From Protostelium mycophagum (taxonomy: Eukaryota > Evosea > Variosea > Protosteliida > Protosteliaceae), in contig MZNV01001760.1 of the NCBI GenBank assembly GCA_002081555.1, positions 1 through 55,076 of the forward strand: DNA of 55,076 nt, written 5' to 3'. Position 1 is the stretch's first letter. Each line of letters starts with the position of its first letter. Under the pieces are notes generated by a model. It was not told where the DNA came from, ran no database searches, and saw nothing but the letters and a program-made list of their open reading frames with translations. Positions 1-12,138 of the stretch are shown here, one piece after another. Position numbers and translations under genes: made by a program.

Positions 1-15
1 TCAAATTTTATTGGG

Positions 16-106
16 AAATTTACACAAATCAGCTGAAGTTGTTAATGTTTAATCTTGATGTGTTTTTGGCAAAATCCGAACCCAAATTTACACAAATCAG
101 CTGAAG
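16..106. repeat. 23-bp direct repeat at the 3' end of the ankyrin gene
   Basis: The sequence AAATTTACACAAATCAGCTG plus AAG occurs at 16-38 and again at 84-106, a spacing of 68 bp. It straddles the last proposed exon of the ankyrin gene, so the 3' end of that gene looks like a recent short tandem duplication. Confidence 0.7.
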
Positions 107-875
107 GAGACAGAAACACACTCCACGCACAACCCAAATTTGATTAACATGGAGAACATTATCTCACCAACACAACTTGTGACGCGTTCGTCTTCTGCCA
201 ACAGACGGACCATCTCTACATTCCCAACATCTGCCGCTGCTCGCAAGCAATGATTGAACCCTGCTGAAGGATCGACTCTACCGTCTCTAAGTAACTCCCT
301 CACTACCTTCATGTCTCAATAAAAGTGTAATCATGATCTCTTTACCTCTGTGTGATTGAACTGAGCAGCATTTCGAATCGCCTGCAGGTTTCAGATGAAA
401 ATAAGATAAAGTACGTGTGACCTGATTATGTACATCTGCAGGATCTACCCTTTGATCATTCAATAAGACGTGAATAATTTCAATGTGCCCCTCTATCTTG
501 ATCAATCGCAAAAACACAAAAACATCTCAGCTCACTCGTTGCTGCTGATAGAAGAGCGGCATTTTTTGAGATGGATGGATCTACTTTTGCACATTCTAAC
601 AATCTCCTGACTGATTCTGTGCTTCCTATCGTGGCTGCTGTCCGTATTGCCCACCCATCAAATGAGGAATAATCAAAGACATTCTGTGAAATTCGGCGCC
701 AATCATGACAGGTCAGCTGTAAAGTTCTAAAGTTCCTGAGAGCTGGCCACAGAGGAAAAGCTTGGTGTTTGCCGGCTGCTGTATTTCTCTTGACTACTGG
801 CTTGATATGCACGACGAGTTCAAAAATATGTCTGAATACGTCTTCACCCACGATGAGCAGGATGTCTGCGCTCAT
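42..875 (-). CDS. F-box-like / ankyrin-repeat protein
   Basis: The first methionine opens with MSADILLIVGEDVFRHIFEL, which resembles a short F-box-like helix, followed by a hydrophobic stretch with 'LTCHDWRRIS'. Ankyrin repeats follow with the signature 'VRRLLE..KVDPS', 'IEIIHVLLNDQRVDPADV', 'MKVVRELLRDGRVDPSAG', 'VEMVRLLAEDERV'. They sit on about four to five exons joined by GT-AG introns of 35-70 nt; each junction keeps the repeat in frame. The last short exon (stop near position 42) rests only on splice phase and is weak. Proteins of this kind usually act as substrate adaptors or scaffolds, but no partner can be read here. A second gene of the same family lies at 21776-22445. It is divergent from the GNAT gene, with about 190 bp between start codons. 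Confidence 0.7.
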
Positions 876-1062
876 AGGTCTGCCCTGATGTCTTTCGAAT
901 TTCACAGTCTACAACGTCTTAAATGATTGTGCTTGTCTTAATCATGTCAACTGGTTCCGTTTTCAAGTTGAAATGTCAATCTGAGGCTTCAACGTGGTCG
1001 GCAACGTGGTCAAGCGCTCAATACCATCTACACGGTATCACAAATTTCCTGCAACAAACAAG

Positions 1063-1805
1063 ATGATCACCATCTCAAAACTCGATCGTTTTGACGAGCA
1101 CATTGCGGAGACTCTGCTTTCCATTGAACACTCTGTTCCCCAAGGATCATTGCAAACCCTCTTATGGCCTGGTCTGATCGGAAAAGATGATGACAAAGAA
1201 AAGAGGAGGAGACAAGAGACCGAAGATACACTCAGCAGCATGGAGGATGAAGGGAGTGATTATGTGATTGCGAGAGAAGAAGGGTCTGGGCGTGTAGTTG
1301 GATATGCATTCTGGAAATTCACAAAGGGAAAGAGTGATGAGGAGTGGAAGGCACAGGTGATTGATTATATGTCTTCGTTCTTCCATTCTGATATCAACAG
1401 TATGATGGCAGATCCAGACCACCAGAAATGAATGCAGCTCTTGCTGATGCTATTGGTGGCGTTCGTCTTTTAAAGAAGCCATTCATCTTAAAAGATCAAG
1501 ACTTCTACGGTAATTCTTTTCAACCATCACAAATGTTGACTTGTATAGCACTGCGCGAGTTATTTGTACTTGCAGAATACCAAAGGAGAGGAGTCGGTGC
1601 CCGCCTTTTACAGTGGGGTCTTGAAATCGCAGATAACCGGAATCTATTGTGTTATGTCGACGCGTTCCCTGCAGCCTTGAAACTGTACACGAGGGGGGGA
1701 TTCGTAGAGAGGGACAGGGTCGTTGTAGATTTACAAAAGTGGGGGGGGACGGAGGGAGAGGAACACGCAGTTGTGATGATGACAAGACAACCATTCAATA
1801 AATGA
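1063..1805 (+). CDS. GNAT-family N-acetyltransferase
   Basis: Two exons (1063-1356 and 1401-1805) are joined by a 44-nt GT-AG intron; removing it turns two frames that otherwise stop or shift into one: WKAQ then YDGRSRPPEMNAALADAIGG. The C-terminal half carries the GNAT motif A region 'LFVLAEYQRRGVGARLLQWG', with the R/Q-x-x-G-x-G/A acetyl-CoA pyrophosphate loop, followed by 'LYTRGGFVERDRVVVDLQKW', the usual motif B end. This matches the fungal/protist subgroup of small GNATs that acetylate small molecules or peptides; the substrate is unknown. ATG 1063 is chosen because the conserved N-terminal block 'ITISKLDRFDEHIAETLLSI' begins there. It runs convergent to SUV3 with only about 67 bp between stop codons. 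Two G runs (near 1696 and 1741) lie in the coding sequence. Confidence 0.82.
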
Positions 1806-1872
1806 TTGCAGATGATCGACAGTCTCCTGCATACATGATCTCAAAAGGCTCTCTTTATACTTCATGACGAGC

Positions 1873-4800
1873 TCATGATGAGTATTGCTCTTGGTAATCT
1901 TCATCGTCTACATGGTCCTCTTCATCTTGATTCCTCTGCCTTTTGAATTTTTTGGACTTCTTCATCCCGCCCAATCTGGCGCGGAGTTTCTCGGAGAATA
2001 TGTAACCGTCCAACTTGATTTCTCAGTGGAATTTATTTTGAAATAAAATTAAAATAAAAAATGTCGAGTTTTTCCCGCCAAAATCCCCGTTTTGAAATTT
2101 GAACCGGGCTCACCTTATTGGCTTCGGTCTCGTCTAAGGACTCGATTGCCCTCTGTATTCTGCCCACGATTTTGAGCTTCATTCTTTGAGCTTTCTCACG
2201 CTCTACAAACTCGCCGAATCTAAAGGAAAGCCACACGTACAGATCGCAGATGTTGTAATACACCTGGCGCGGTAAGTTCACGTGAATAGGTGCGGTTGTT
2301 AACGTGATGGAGCTGTGGCTATTTTTGGATCTTTCCATCTCCAATAAAATGTGGTGATTACCTCCAGCTCCTTGATTTCAGCCTTCTTGTTTGCTCCAAA
2401 GTTCATTTGTTTCAGTGAAACATTCAATTGAACATATTTACTATATGCGTAATCTCCAACAAACTGTAAAAAATTCAATTTATAATGAAATTTTTATATT
2501 TATAATGGAATTTTTATATATTTATAAATAAAAATTCCTTCAGTTATGAAAATGTTATCGGTCGTGCATCTTTCCAAAAATAGAATGATGATATGACGTC
2601 ATAATGATACTCACCATAGTCAGATAAGACATCGTGGTGGGTGATGCCGTGTCGACGGGTGCTGTACACATGATATATCTGTCCTTCAGAGACAAGGGCG
2701 TCAACTCTATGGCAGCGGCAATGGTAAGCATGTCCTCCCTATCGCACATAAAGTATGATTTACTCAGTGTCGCCAACTGCATGAATTTCTCTATTAACTT
2801 AGAAAATCTGTTTTTTATTCAGAAAAATTGAATTTTATTCAGACAAATTGAATTTCATTCAGACAAATTGAATCTTTTAATGAAATTTGGTGAATTCTTA
2901 TGGATTTTTGGAAATTATGGAAAAAAGAATTTACCTGTGATGACGATTGAGAAGCGTGGAGAACATCTCCAAGTGTTCATAAGCTGGAGCTAATCCTGCG
3001 AAATTTCAGTGAAATTGCGACAGAATATCGGTGTCAAGATATTACCTGCACCGCTGAGGCTATTGACTGGCTGCGCGAGACTCCAGCTTAAAAACCGATT
3101 ATTTTCTTTACTAAAACTAAAATACATCATGAAAAGATTATTATGGGCCGTGTGGTCAGTAGTGTGTGATGACGTCATATCAATCATTTGATTTTAAAAA
3201 ATTAAAAAATAAATCACCTCGTGACTTTTCCGACGGGATATATCGACTTGTATCTTCCCGCTCTTCCTGCATTTTTGAATTTCAAATTTAAAATCCCCGA
3301 CATTCAAGAAAATCTACCCGCAATCTGCCGTACTTCGGTGTTGGTAAGCATCCTCGTCTCATTGCCGTCGAACTTCTCTACCGTCGAAAAGATGATTCTA
3401 CCCACGTTAAGGTTAAGGCCCATTCCGATGGCGTCAGAGGCCACTAAGACATTGTGGTTGGAGTCGGGGTCGTTGAAGAGTGAAGCTTGCTGTCTTCTGG
3501 CATCTGGAGGGAGGCCACCGTATCTGTTAGAGATAAATTATTCAGGTTTTAGAATTACAAAACCACAAGAAAATTTTTTGAAGTCTAAAAAAATGTTTTG
3601 AAATATTATTTGAAATTAATTGATTTTTGAAAATTATAAAAAGATCTCAGAAATGATTGTAAAATTATTTTTGGGTTTCCGCCAGCAATACGAATAGAAC
3701 TCGAAAATGCGAATCGCTGATGCGAATAAAATATGAGGATATACATACATGATGCATACTTTTTTGTCTGTTGCTCTCTCAATCTTGGATTTCCATTCGT
3801 ATAACTCCTTTCGTGAGAACGCGATCAAACAATCACCTAAAGACGTTCACAATCGGGTAGAAGCAGGTTAACAGACGTGAACGGATACGTTATGGTACCG
3901 TAAGAGAATAGCTCATTCCGCAGACACAAAAGTGATTCAAAAATATCCCAAAATATTTAAAATTATAAATTTAAATTATTTCAACAATGTCTATAAAAAT
4001 AAAAATGCTCTCACCATCTCTGATATCGTTCAGACTTCTTAAAGGCCTGTTTTCTACTTCCAAAGGGGTGAGCCTGTCATACTGATTGACCTCCAAGCTG
4101 TCACCCGTCTTCTCGCAGATCTCCCGGAGGATCTCCATGGAGCTCGAATCTCCGCACAGATGGATCTCATCTGCCATGATTCCCAGAACGGCCCGTGTCC
4201 AGGCCCAGCCACGGTCTATATCTCCGATCATTTGGATTTCGTCAATCACCGCGACTTCCACGTGTTTACGGACATCTGCCATCTCTACAGTGCAGGAGTT
4301 GTGCTGGGCGCCGTCGATCTGTTGGAGTTATTATGCGGTAGTTAAGGGGAAACCATGCGGTTGTTAACGTGATTGTGACTTCAACTTTTGTACAAAATTT
4401 TTAATTTTCAGATAAAAAGAGGTGAAAATTCGGTGAAAATTCGAAGAAAATTACTTCTACTCTGATTTTAAAAAGATTTTGTGGCCAAATTTACACAAAA
4501 TCCAAATGTTAAATTACAAATACAAGAGGTGAATTAAACATTAAAAATGACCTCGATCCTCTGCTGTCCCGTGATGAGATTACAGGGTGTTCCTTTGCTG
4601 TTCAATTTCTCATACACTTCTGCAGCAAGCAATCTCAACGGTCCACAATAAAGCCCCGTCTTCGCTGTTTCACTTCAATAAAACAGATTTTGTTATGTTC
4701 TGTCGTGAAATTCGGACAACCCGTTGTAGTATCTCCCGGTTGTCAAGGAGATTTTTGTAACAGATGCTGGGAAGATAATAGTTGTAGAATCACCTTCGGC

Positions 4801-6783
4801 TAAGCGTTCAAGGGCAGAGTAAGTCTTGCCACTGTTCGTGGGACCAACATGCATCACCAGCCTCCTCTTCATCTTTCTAGCTCCTGATATAGCCGTTAGA
4901 AATATTCAAAATTCAAATCGAGTCTGCAAACGTGGCACAATAACGCATGCGTTACACTTCACCAGAGCCACGGTACACATGACATACTTGAGCTGTCGAC
5001 TATTGTGCCTGCGCTGACTCTGCCGCATTTGTATACTGTGGCTCCGACCCAGTGATATGTGTCTATACGCGGCTCTGCCGCTTCTATATGTGCCGCTTTA
5101 CAAATCGAAGAGCCTCAATAAACACTGCGGACAACACACACCACTCGACCATGGCGAATACCGGCGTTCAAAACGGATGTAAGGACCCACCTTGATACCA
5201 CAGATGAGGTTCTGTGAGGTTAGTGGTGCTCCTGCTAGTGGCTTCTTCTGGGTCGAAATATTTGATCTGTGATTCGTCATCTTTTGTTCGGGTAATTTCG
5301 GAGATAAGAATATACCTGAGAGGCTAGAAAATTCATGTAAAAAGGTAAGATCCTTCTGTACAGTCCTGAATCATCAATGTTATTTTCAACTTGAATTTTT
5401 GCAGGAATTTCACATCGTTGGGTGTTGTAGATGCTCAAAATAAATGTTTGGCATAGAGATATGGTTATTAAAATAAAAACTCACCCATTTCTGTGGTCTC
5501 TCTTGCCGCCAATTCCAAGATTCTTCCTTCATCTTTCGCGGAAATTTCTCGCAAGAATTCCTGGAACGAGGTCTCCATGTCGTGTTTTGTTTCCAGGAAA
5601 AATACGCTGTTCTTCAGTTCTTCCAGAACCCACTCGTTGTAGATGAAGCCTTGCAGCCTCTCTATGACATCTTCTTGTGATGTCTCCTCTGTATTTTTGT
5701 GAAAAGAGTGAAAAATGATTTCAATAAAAATTAAAATCAACCAAGTCATTCGACAGTTTCAATTTGAAAAGTATACCTGTAGAGTGCAGGACTGCAGGCC
5801 TCTTCTCTTCGTTGTCTACGCTTATCTTTACCTTCTTTAAATCAGAAATATTGCTATGATATACTATTTTCATGTTTTTTGTGGGTCTCTTTCGACCTGT
5901 ACAAATACGATATCAACGGGTTATAGTTTCAATCGGAGTTTAAGAATCATCATTGTTGTGGTTGTACCACCCACCAGTGGGCTGTCTCAACCATCTTTCA
6001 CTGCAGCTTCGCCGCAGGGAAATTCTTCATGCCTATTTTTAGTCTAAAAACACCTTTACAACTCATCCTGCCATAAAAAATAATCATCTCTGCATGGACT
6101 CATGCATACCTCAGCCATTGTTTCTGCTTCCTTGGCTTCCTCTAGCGACAGGGCTCTGCTCTTACCCTTCTTCACCACTCTCTTTACTTTTGACAACTCA
6201 TTACTCTCAACGGCCACTTCTTTATTTTTGAATTGTAACACGAGCCGTGGCTGTGAGTGTTTAAAGACGAGCGGACACATGACACGAACCTCCTCTATAT
6301 CGGTGAAGATACTCTGTACAGGTCCTGAAGAAGGTAATGTGATGCCAGAATGATCGACCAAAGAATATGGCCGTCCTCTCTTCTTTAATTCGAAATGGGC
6401 GAGGGCATCTTTTAGAAGATGGTCCACCGTATAACCAGAATACACTCTAAACTTGACGGAGGTCTGTTCGTATTGTACCTCTACAACCTAGGTACGTCAG
6501 GTGATGGAAGAAGGATGGTGTTACCTCTGGACTTCTCATGGGTGATGGTTCTTTCTGTATACAGAATTAGAATGTGGGTTGAGATGGAATTACTTGCATT
6601 ATCATTTCGGAGGGACGTTGTATGCGAAAAGGTTCTAATGAGGGAGAGTGATTGTCCAACATTTTTGCTTTCTCTCAGTACGAGGGGTTTGATGATTTGA
6701 CTTAAATGTGTATTCGATATGAGTGTCCTCTGAGAAATAGAAGCCGAGACAGCTCCTCTTCGAATGAGGCGGCAAGCGAGCAT
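1873..6783 (-). CDS. SUPV3L1: Mitochondrial ATP-dependent RNA helicase SUV3
   Basis: A multi-exon gene encoding a Ski2-like DExH helicase of the SUV3 family, which with a 3'-5' exonuclease degrades RNA in the mitochondrial matrix. Exon 1 begins [20 protein letters not shown], an Arg/Ser-rich, acid-free leader typical of mitochondrial import. Downstream are '[11 protein letters not shown]' (5190-5285), Walker A '[11 protein letters not shown]' (about 4800-4860), '[19 protein letters not shown]' (4550-4660), Walker B '[12 protein letters not shown]' and '[11 protein letters not shown]' (4020-4300), '[16 protein letters not shown]' and motif V '[14 protein letters not shown]' (3340-3530), then the helical C-terminus '[19 protein letters not shown]' and a basic/acidic tail ending near 1873. 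All core helicase motifs look intact. The long intron between about 4870 and 5190 carries a GCGGC hairpin repeat, and the intron around 2270-2340 carries the CACGTTAACAACCG motif. Confidence 0.93.
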
Positions 6784-7042
6784 GTTGATCGTATCTCGTG
6801 ACCGTGAAATGTGAAGATCACGTGACCGAACCAGAAATTCGTCACGTGATTTCTACAACAAACCAGAATACTTTTTCTTGGAATTTTGTTACAAACAACA
6901 CCAACTCCATTGCAGCACAAATCCACTTTATTGTCCAAAACAACCACAGAACACCTCCTGGCTTGTATTCATCACTTCAAAATACAAATGACATGATGAT
7001 CATGTCGGATCTAGAATGATCCTTTAAAAATACAGGAGTTTT

Positions 7043-8366
7043 TATTTCACGGCCATCCACGTCTTTAGAAGGGAGCTCATGTCAGCTGTCTGCTCGGCCA
7101 CTATCCTCTTTCCAGCCTGGTGAATCTCCTTCTCAAGCACCGAGTAGAAGTGGTGCTGCACAATATCAATATTTTTCAATAAGACAGAAAAAACTTCTAC
7201 AGAAAAATTCTTTTCCATAGAAATTTTTTCAACTTGAAATTCAAGTTGAATTTCTTTCCAAATTCGAAATCGATAAAAATTCCAAGAAAAATTCACCCTT
7301 ATTCTGTTGTCCACCCTTAATATGAGTTCGTAGTTGGCCTTGTTATGGCAGCTCTCCTCCTCAAACTTTGCAAAGACTAATTTTAAGACATCACACAGCG
7401 CGAAGAGAATCTCCAAGTAGTCCAAATCGCAAGGCTAAAAATATCTCAGAATCTCACGTGAAATTTCGCGGGTATTTCTGTGGGGTTGTAGAACAGACCA
7501 AAATTTTGTGCCTGCACAAATCTTTGTGACGAAAACGGGAATGGGTTGTGGAAATATTATACCGTCTTTCACCGACTGTGGTGTCCATGTCTTACACTTT
7601 TATTACGATCAAATCGCAGTGGACATAGTCCAATATAAAGGTGAGAAAGACTAAAGTATTAAAGGAGCCACAATAACACGGTTTTGCAGTAGGAGGTTGT
7701 GCGCTTCGAAGCGCCAGAGACAACACTATACAAAGAAGGTGTAAAAATATATAAAAATACTTACAATATTGAAGACTCTTAAAAATTCAAAACAGGCGGT
7801 ACTGCCCATCTTGTGCACTTTGGGTTTAAATTCATCATCGTCTTCACGATCCAGATTGACACTGACATCTCTCATGATGGGCTTTGGTAGGTCAAAATGA
7901 GATGTTAAAAAGACATATATCCTCACATTTGTCTGTGAGAAGGCGCTCTCATGATCTGTCAAGTAATCGAACTCTTCCAATAATTGTGCCAGGGATTTGA
8001 CTATTTTAATTAGATTATCTTCAGGTAAATTATTGTAATTGGAACTCACTATATGTTGGAGTATTATTTATCTTTATTGTTGGTGCCAGACTGTAACCTA
8101 AAATACACCACATCATCGCCCTAACAAAAATCAATCCACAGATCGCGGACCGCCAAAATATACCTTTTCTGAACAACACTTGGTTTAATCGATTGTATAA
8201 CCTGGTGTGGTTGAACTCTGACTATGTTTAGATAATGCAGATTGGGTTCTCCACTGTATAATCTCTTCAGATAATCCAACATGCTCGTTCTTTTTTCGAT
8301 AAGGATGTCCAAGTTCCTCTTTCTGTTCACTCTTGCCTCTTCCAAGTGGGCGTCCTCCATTTTCAA
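7043..8366 (-). CDS. Conserved-looking protein of unknown function
   Basis: Start MKMEDAHLEEARVNRKRNLD at 8366. About five exons join in phase: exon 1 ends 'SIKPSVVQKR'; then 'SLAPTIKINNTPTY'; then 'IKSLAQLLEEFDYLTDHESA' through 'MGSTACFEFLRVFNI'; a roughly 330-nt intron; 'PCDLDYLEILFALCDVLKLV' with 'FAKFEEESCHNKANYELIL'; and finally 'HHFYSVLEKEIHQAGKRIVA', ending 'SLLKTWMAVK'. The product is about 240 residues, soluble, rich in helix and without transmembrane segments or a signal peptide. The pattern of conserved-looking Cys, Asp and aromatic residues suggests a real family, but I do not recognise it. It lies head-to-tail upstream of SUV3 and divergent from the Tim17-like gene (about 110 bp between starts), so the two may share a promoter. 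Confidence 0.7.
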
Positions 8367-8474
8367 CTAAATCGAATGCATTTGCCACCGATCGTGTTGC
8401 CGGCTAAAAAAAAGATATCTTAGGTATTGTCGTTTTTCAACATTGACCGATATGTGATCACTTCTCTGGTCAAG

Positions 8475-9200
8475 ATGGAGTCCAATCCCGTCACCCCTTG
8501 TTTTAAGAAGATCACCCATGACTTTATGTGGGGATTTAATTTTGGTCTTTTCATATGGTGGTGGAGACAAGGAGGAAGGAAAAAATACAAGACCAAAAAG
8601 CCCGTATGTGTCCACGATTGGAAGATCTCTGATGATCTGTTAGGGATACAGAGTATTGGGTTATGTAAAGACATGGACGAAGCAGTTTAGAAAGCCCTTC
8701 CATTTTGCACGTTGGATCGCCTACATAGCCACTGGTGACTGTATCGTGGGCTACATCAGAAGAAAGGAAGATAGATGGAATGGCCCAATCGGTGCCTTCT
8801 GCATTGGTTTTCTCAGGCCAAGTGAGTCCACCCTCTATATCTTTTTTGTGCTCGGCATTCTTTGTGGTTTGGCCACACGCAGCAGGCGAAAATCATTTAA
8901 TTAAATGATGGATCAATCCTGCCAAATCATTCTTTTTGTGGACATTATTTTGCCACAACACGGACATACCGCCTTTTCGAGACTCAACTTCAACATCATG
9001 CAACAGACGACATAGAACGTTTACATTTCGATCATCTGACGTCTTCAGAACTGAGAATCAAGAGGAGAATAAGAAAGGGTCTCCGCCTCGCCATCATCTT
9101 AACCGCCTTCGAGACACTGATCGAGTTTTGGATGCCAGCACACCACGCATATGATCCCGCCCGTCATGCCAACCTTTTCCCGCCAAGATACAACCAGTAA
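8475..9200 (+). CDS. Tim17/Tim22/Tim23-superfamily membrane protein
   Basis: Three exons (8475-8603, 8686-8821, 9007-9200) join in phase to give about 150 residues. Residues 14-26 'DFMWGFNFGLFIWWW' form a first membrane segment with Gly spacing. The central block 'IATGDCIVGYIRRKEDRWN' followed by 'GPIGAFCIGFL' matches the family signature of Tim17-type proteins (…DC…R.KED.WN…G…G…L), the part that packs in the inner mitochondrial membrane. The third exon adds 'LRLAIILTAFETLIEFW' and a charged tail ending 'NLFPPRYNQ'. I infer a mitochondrial membrane protein, either a translocase subunit or one of the accessory family members such as TIMMDC1- or NDUFA11-like proteins; the sequence alone does not decide which. 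Confidence 0.65.
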
Positions 9201-9307
9201 GACATCTCTATCTTGTCACGATGATCATTTTTCCGCCAAAGAAAAATCACGTCCACAAAATGAATGATTTGTCATGATCTATGATGTTGATTTTATCTCT
9301 TTGTTGC

Positions 9308-10098
9308 ATGATGACACTTGATGAATTTATATCTGACGACGTCTTTAGGGGCGCATATCCTCCAGATACTATTCAATGTCTCCCATACAAGTAAGTCCAT
9401 ATCAATTTTATTTCTGTGCCACAGAACAAATTTGTTCTACGAATCTGCTGCAACAGCCAACAAAACAACAGTATAATACTAAAAACACCATTTTGCTTGT
9501 CTTACAACATCACCACGTCTATTCTATTGTTGTTTATGTGGCCAAGTTACATATTTAGACGTGGCAAAACCTTGACGTGAAGACTTTGTAAGAGGATGTT
9601 TTACCCGGCTGCGGCTTTGCCGCCGAGATGCTTTCCTGGCCTCTGACAAGAGAGAATTGATCCGTTTGCATCACAACTAACACAAAGACGATTCACATAC
9701 TCTTCATGCGGTGCACATACCTGCTCAAATGATCCATCTTCTGATGATGATGTCAGATACGACCTTCATTCGCCACGTGAAAACTTTGTGTATAACAACG
9801 ACTACGACTTTGGTGTTCAAAAGAGAAGGTGATATTTCCTCGAAATTTCTCGGAGATTTCACTGAATATTTTCAGCTATTTCGGTCGTGAAGTGGCCCAG
9901 AAGGTCCTCGGTTACATACCCAAGAGAAAAGTGAGGATCACGGTTGTTAACGTGTCTGACCCGTTAAGGAAGCATGGGATCTCATATTCCCCATCACATT
10001 GGAGGATAACGTGATGGCCGATGACGCAGAAGGAGATTACTAATGTCATCCATTATTTCCATCACATTGTTGTCAGTTGGCGCTGGTCGTGTCTTTAG
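9308..10098 (+). CDS. Small protein of unknown function
   Basis: Reading from MMTLDEFISDDVFRGAYPPD, three exons join in phase (9308 to about 9388, 9757 to about 9829, 9876 to about 9928): '…IQCLPYK' + 'YDLHSPRENFVYNNDYDFGV' + 'YFGREVAQKVLGYIPKRK'. A fourth exon ending near 10098 is possible but weak. The product is about 90 residues and has no signal peptide or membrane span. I do not recognise the family. The first intron (about 370 nt) carries a GCGGC hairpin, and the last intron (9929-10017) carries a CACGGTTGTTAACGTG palindromic unit related to the LSM1-intron element. Confidence 0.5.
9929..10017 (+). repeat. Partial copy of the LSM1-intron element family
   Basis: ATCACGGTTGTTAACGTG, then CTGACC and CGTTAAGGAAGCATGG, follows the same order as the left end of the element at 23652 (CACGGTTTCATAACGTG, TTCACCA, CGTTAAGGAGCGTG). 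The right part GATAACGTGATGG is an inverted partner. It makes up most of an intron of the small unknown gene. Confidence 0.6.
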
Positions 10099-10491
10099 CG
10101 GATTTCACTTTGGCGAATAAAGTGATGCCACATGCAAAATGTCCATCAACATTGCTCATCCATCACTTTGTGATCTTACGTGGCTTGTCTTTGCTTTATT
10201 TCCACTTGTACTACAATCCTTACCGTGACTTTGCGGTAAGCTCACGAGCGCTTACCGTGGGGTTCGAACGTGCTTGTAGACGACAGAAAATTTGTTGAGC
10301 TTTCAAGTATAAATTGGGCCATCCCAATTCTATAAATAGACTCACTCCCCTTTTGTGGCCGAAAGACTTGGGCCAACACGGTTATTACCGTGTTCACTGT
10401 TCGTGATGGTGAAAAATTTTTGGGCTTCTGGAAGTGCGGCCCAAATGCTTGGGTTGAGCGGTTTGTGGCTCCGGAGAATCAGATCACGGCG
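10099..10491 (+). promoter_or_regulatory. Upstream region of RBR ligase 1, with TATA-like box
   Basis: No coding exon is evident here. TATAAATA lies at 10332-10339, about 155 bp before the chosen ATG at 10492, and is a plausible TATA box. The stretch also contains several units of the TTACCGTG/CACGG repeat (10209-10262 and 10376-10395), including an inverted pair GCGGTAAGC / GCTTACCGTG. Confidence 0.4.
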
Positions 10492-12055
10492 ATGTTAAAG
10501 AGAGCAAGGACAACTACAAAGCAACCACAGCCGAAGCGGAGGAGAACAATTGCCTGTAGAATTTGTTTAGAGGATATAGAGAGCACAGATGTGATTCATC
10601 TTCACGGCAATACATCGCATACATTCTGTAAGGATTGTGTGAAGGGATACGTTCTTAGTCAAATTCAAAGCCGCCACCGAATCATAAAATGCCCGAGTGA
10701 TCACTGCACACTACCAATAGAACACGCCACAGTAAGTTTATTTTGATTTGCCGGTAACTGAATCAAATCACAGCTGGTTAACCTCTTTGGTAAAGAATGG
10801 GACACAGTGCAACAACGTCTGAGTGAGTTACTTCTGTCACAAGATGCCTCTTACTGTGCGTGCCCAAGACCAGAGTGTGGATACCAAGGTTTCACTACTT
10901 CTCCATTTGGATGTGCAGAGTGCAACAAATGTGAAGAACTATTTTGTGTTGAGTGTAAAGAGCCATGGCATGAGGGAAAGAAATGTGTCGAAGTGGCTGA
11001 TGAAGAGTGAGTATGGCTTACCAAAAATATTTTCTTGTGTCTCTGAAAGATTTTCCACCAGTTTGTGCTCACATTTTCATCTTCTATGCGTTCTGATGTG
11101 ATCAGATTATCAAAATACAAGAGTGAGAACCTTAAGGACTGCCCAAGATGTAAGAATAGCATTGAGAGGAATGGAGGATGCATACATGTGTCGTGTTCAA
11201 ACTGCCATTGCCAATTTTGTTGGCAATGCCAAGGCCTCTGGACGGTGAGCGGTCCTGATCTGTTGATCATTTCATTTTTACTAAACTATTTTTTAAATTT
11301 AGTCATAAATGAAAACTGTGGTGTATACTAGTGGTGTATACTAAAACTTTCACAAACAAAAGATCATCTTCATTATTTTTATTTTTTTGTTCGCCAAAGA
11401 CTAATGGATCATTTGATGGAATATGAAATGATCAGGACTCATTTTCTGCAGCATTCACACATTTGCCCCAGAAATCCTCAGACCATAGAGGAGACAAAAC
11501 AAAGACTCCAAAGAGAAATGACAGCAGCCAAAGAACGACTCGCCAACTTGGAGAAACAAGCCCAGGACGCCGTCACCGACGATCAGATCCATCTCGCTGA
11601 CATTCTGCATGCACAAGATGTCCAAAACCACATCATCCGAAATGCAGAGAAGTCATTGAAAGATGTAGAGGAAGGACGCCCGCTCTTTAGAAGTCCGACC
11701 CATTTCCAAAGATATGCCGCCACGATTTTGGATCTCTCCACCAGAAGATTCGCCGGAGATCGGAGGTTCCCCTCACATCTCGATAATAATGCATCACTGC
11801 AGCCGTACATGTCGGCGCTGGCCAACATAGAGAAGGCGGCGGCTAGACAGAATCTAAGTGTGCGAAGGTACGATCTGATGAAGGTGCTCGCATCGATCGC
11901 GGCACCTTCTCATCAATACATGCTCACACAAGGAGTGCCGAGAGCCCTACATTTGATACAGGTGATTATTCATTAATTCATTTTGTCGTTATAACTCATC
12001 ATCTACATTGTTGTAGAACTCCAAATCGAGTTCAATGATCAATCATCGCATTTGA
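10492..12055 (+). CDS. RBR-type (RING1-IBR-RING2) E3 ubiquitin ligase 1
   Basis: ATG 10492 (MLKRARTTTKQPQPKRRRT, a basic leader) precedes RING1 'CRICLEDIE…HTFCKDCVKGY…CPSDHC'. After a 38-54 nt intron the IBR follows: 'CACPRPECGYQGF', 'CAECNKCEELFCVECKEPWH'. RING2 reads 'CPRCKNSIERNGGCIHVSCS', 'CHCQFCWQC'. The Cys in 'NGGCIHVSC' is the position that carries the ubiquitin thioester in this family and is present. Splicing 11245-11451 joins 'QGLWT' to 'HSHICPRN', supplying the last His and Cys zinc ligands. A C-terminal helical extension of about 150 residues ('RLQREMTAAKERLANLEKQA', 'AATILDLSTRRFAGD') is coiled-coil-like and not a domain I recognise. The last short exon (12017-12055) is uncertain. 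The ligase probably transfers ubiquitin in the cytosol or nucleus. Confidence 0.87.
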
Positions 12056-12138
12056 TTTCGGACAAAAAGTTTCAAGAGCTTGCAGACATATGTCCAAAAT
12101 AAATAGTATCAGAGATATTGATCATTTGAAGGTGGAAG

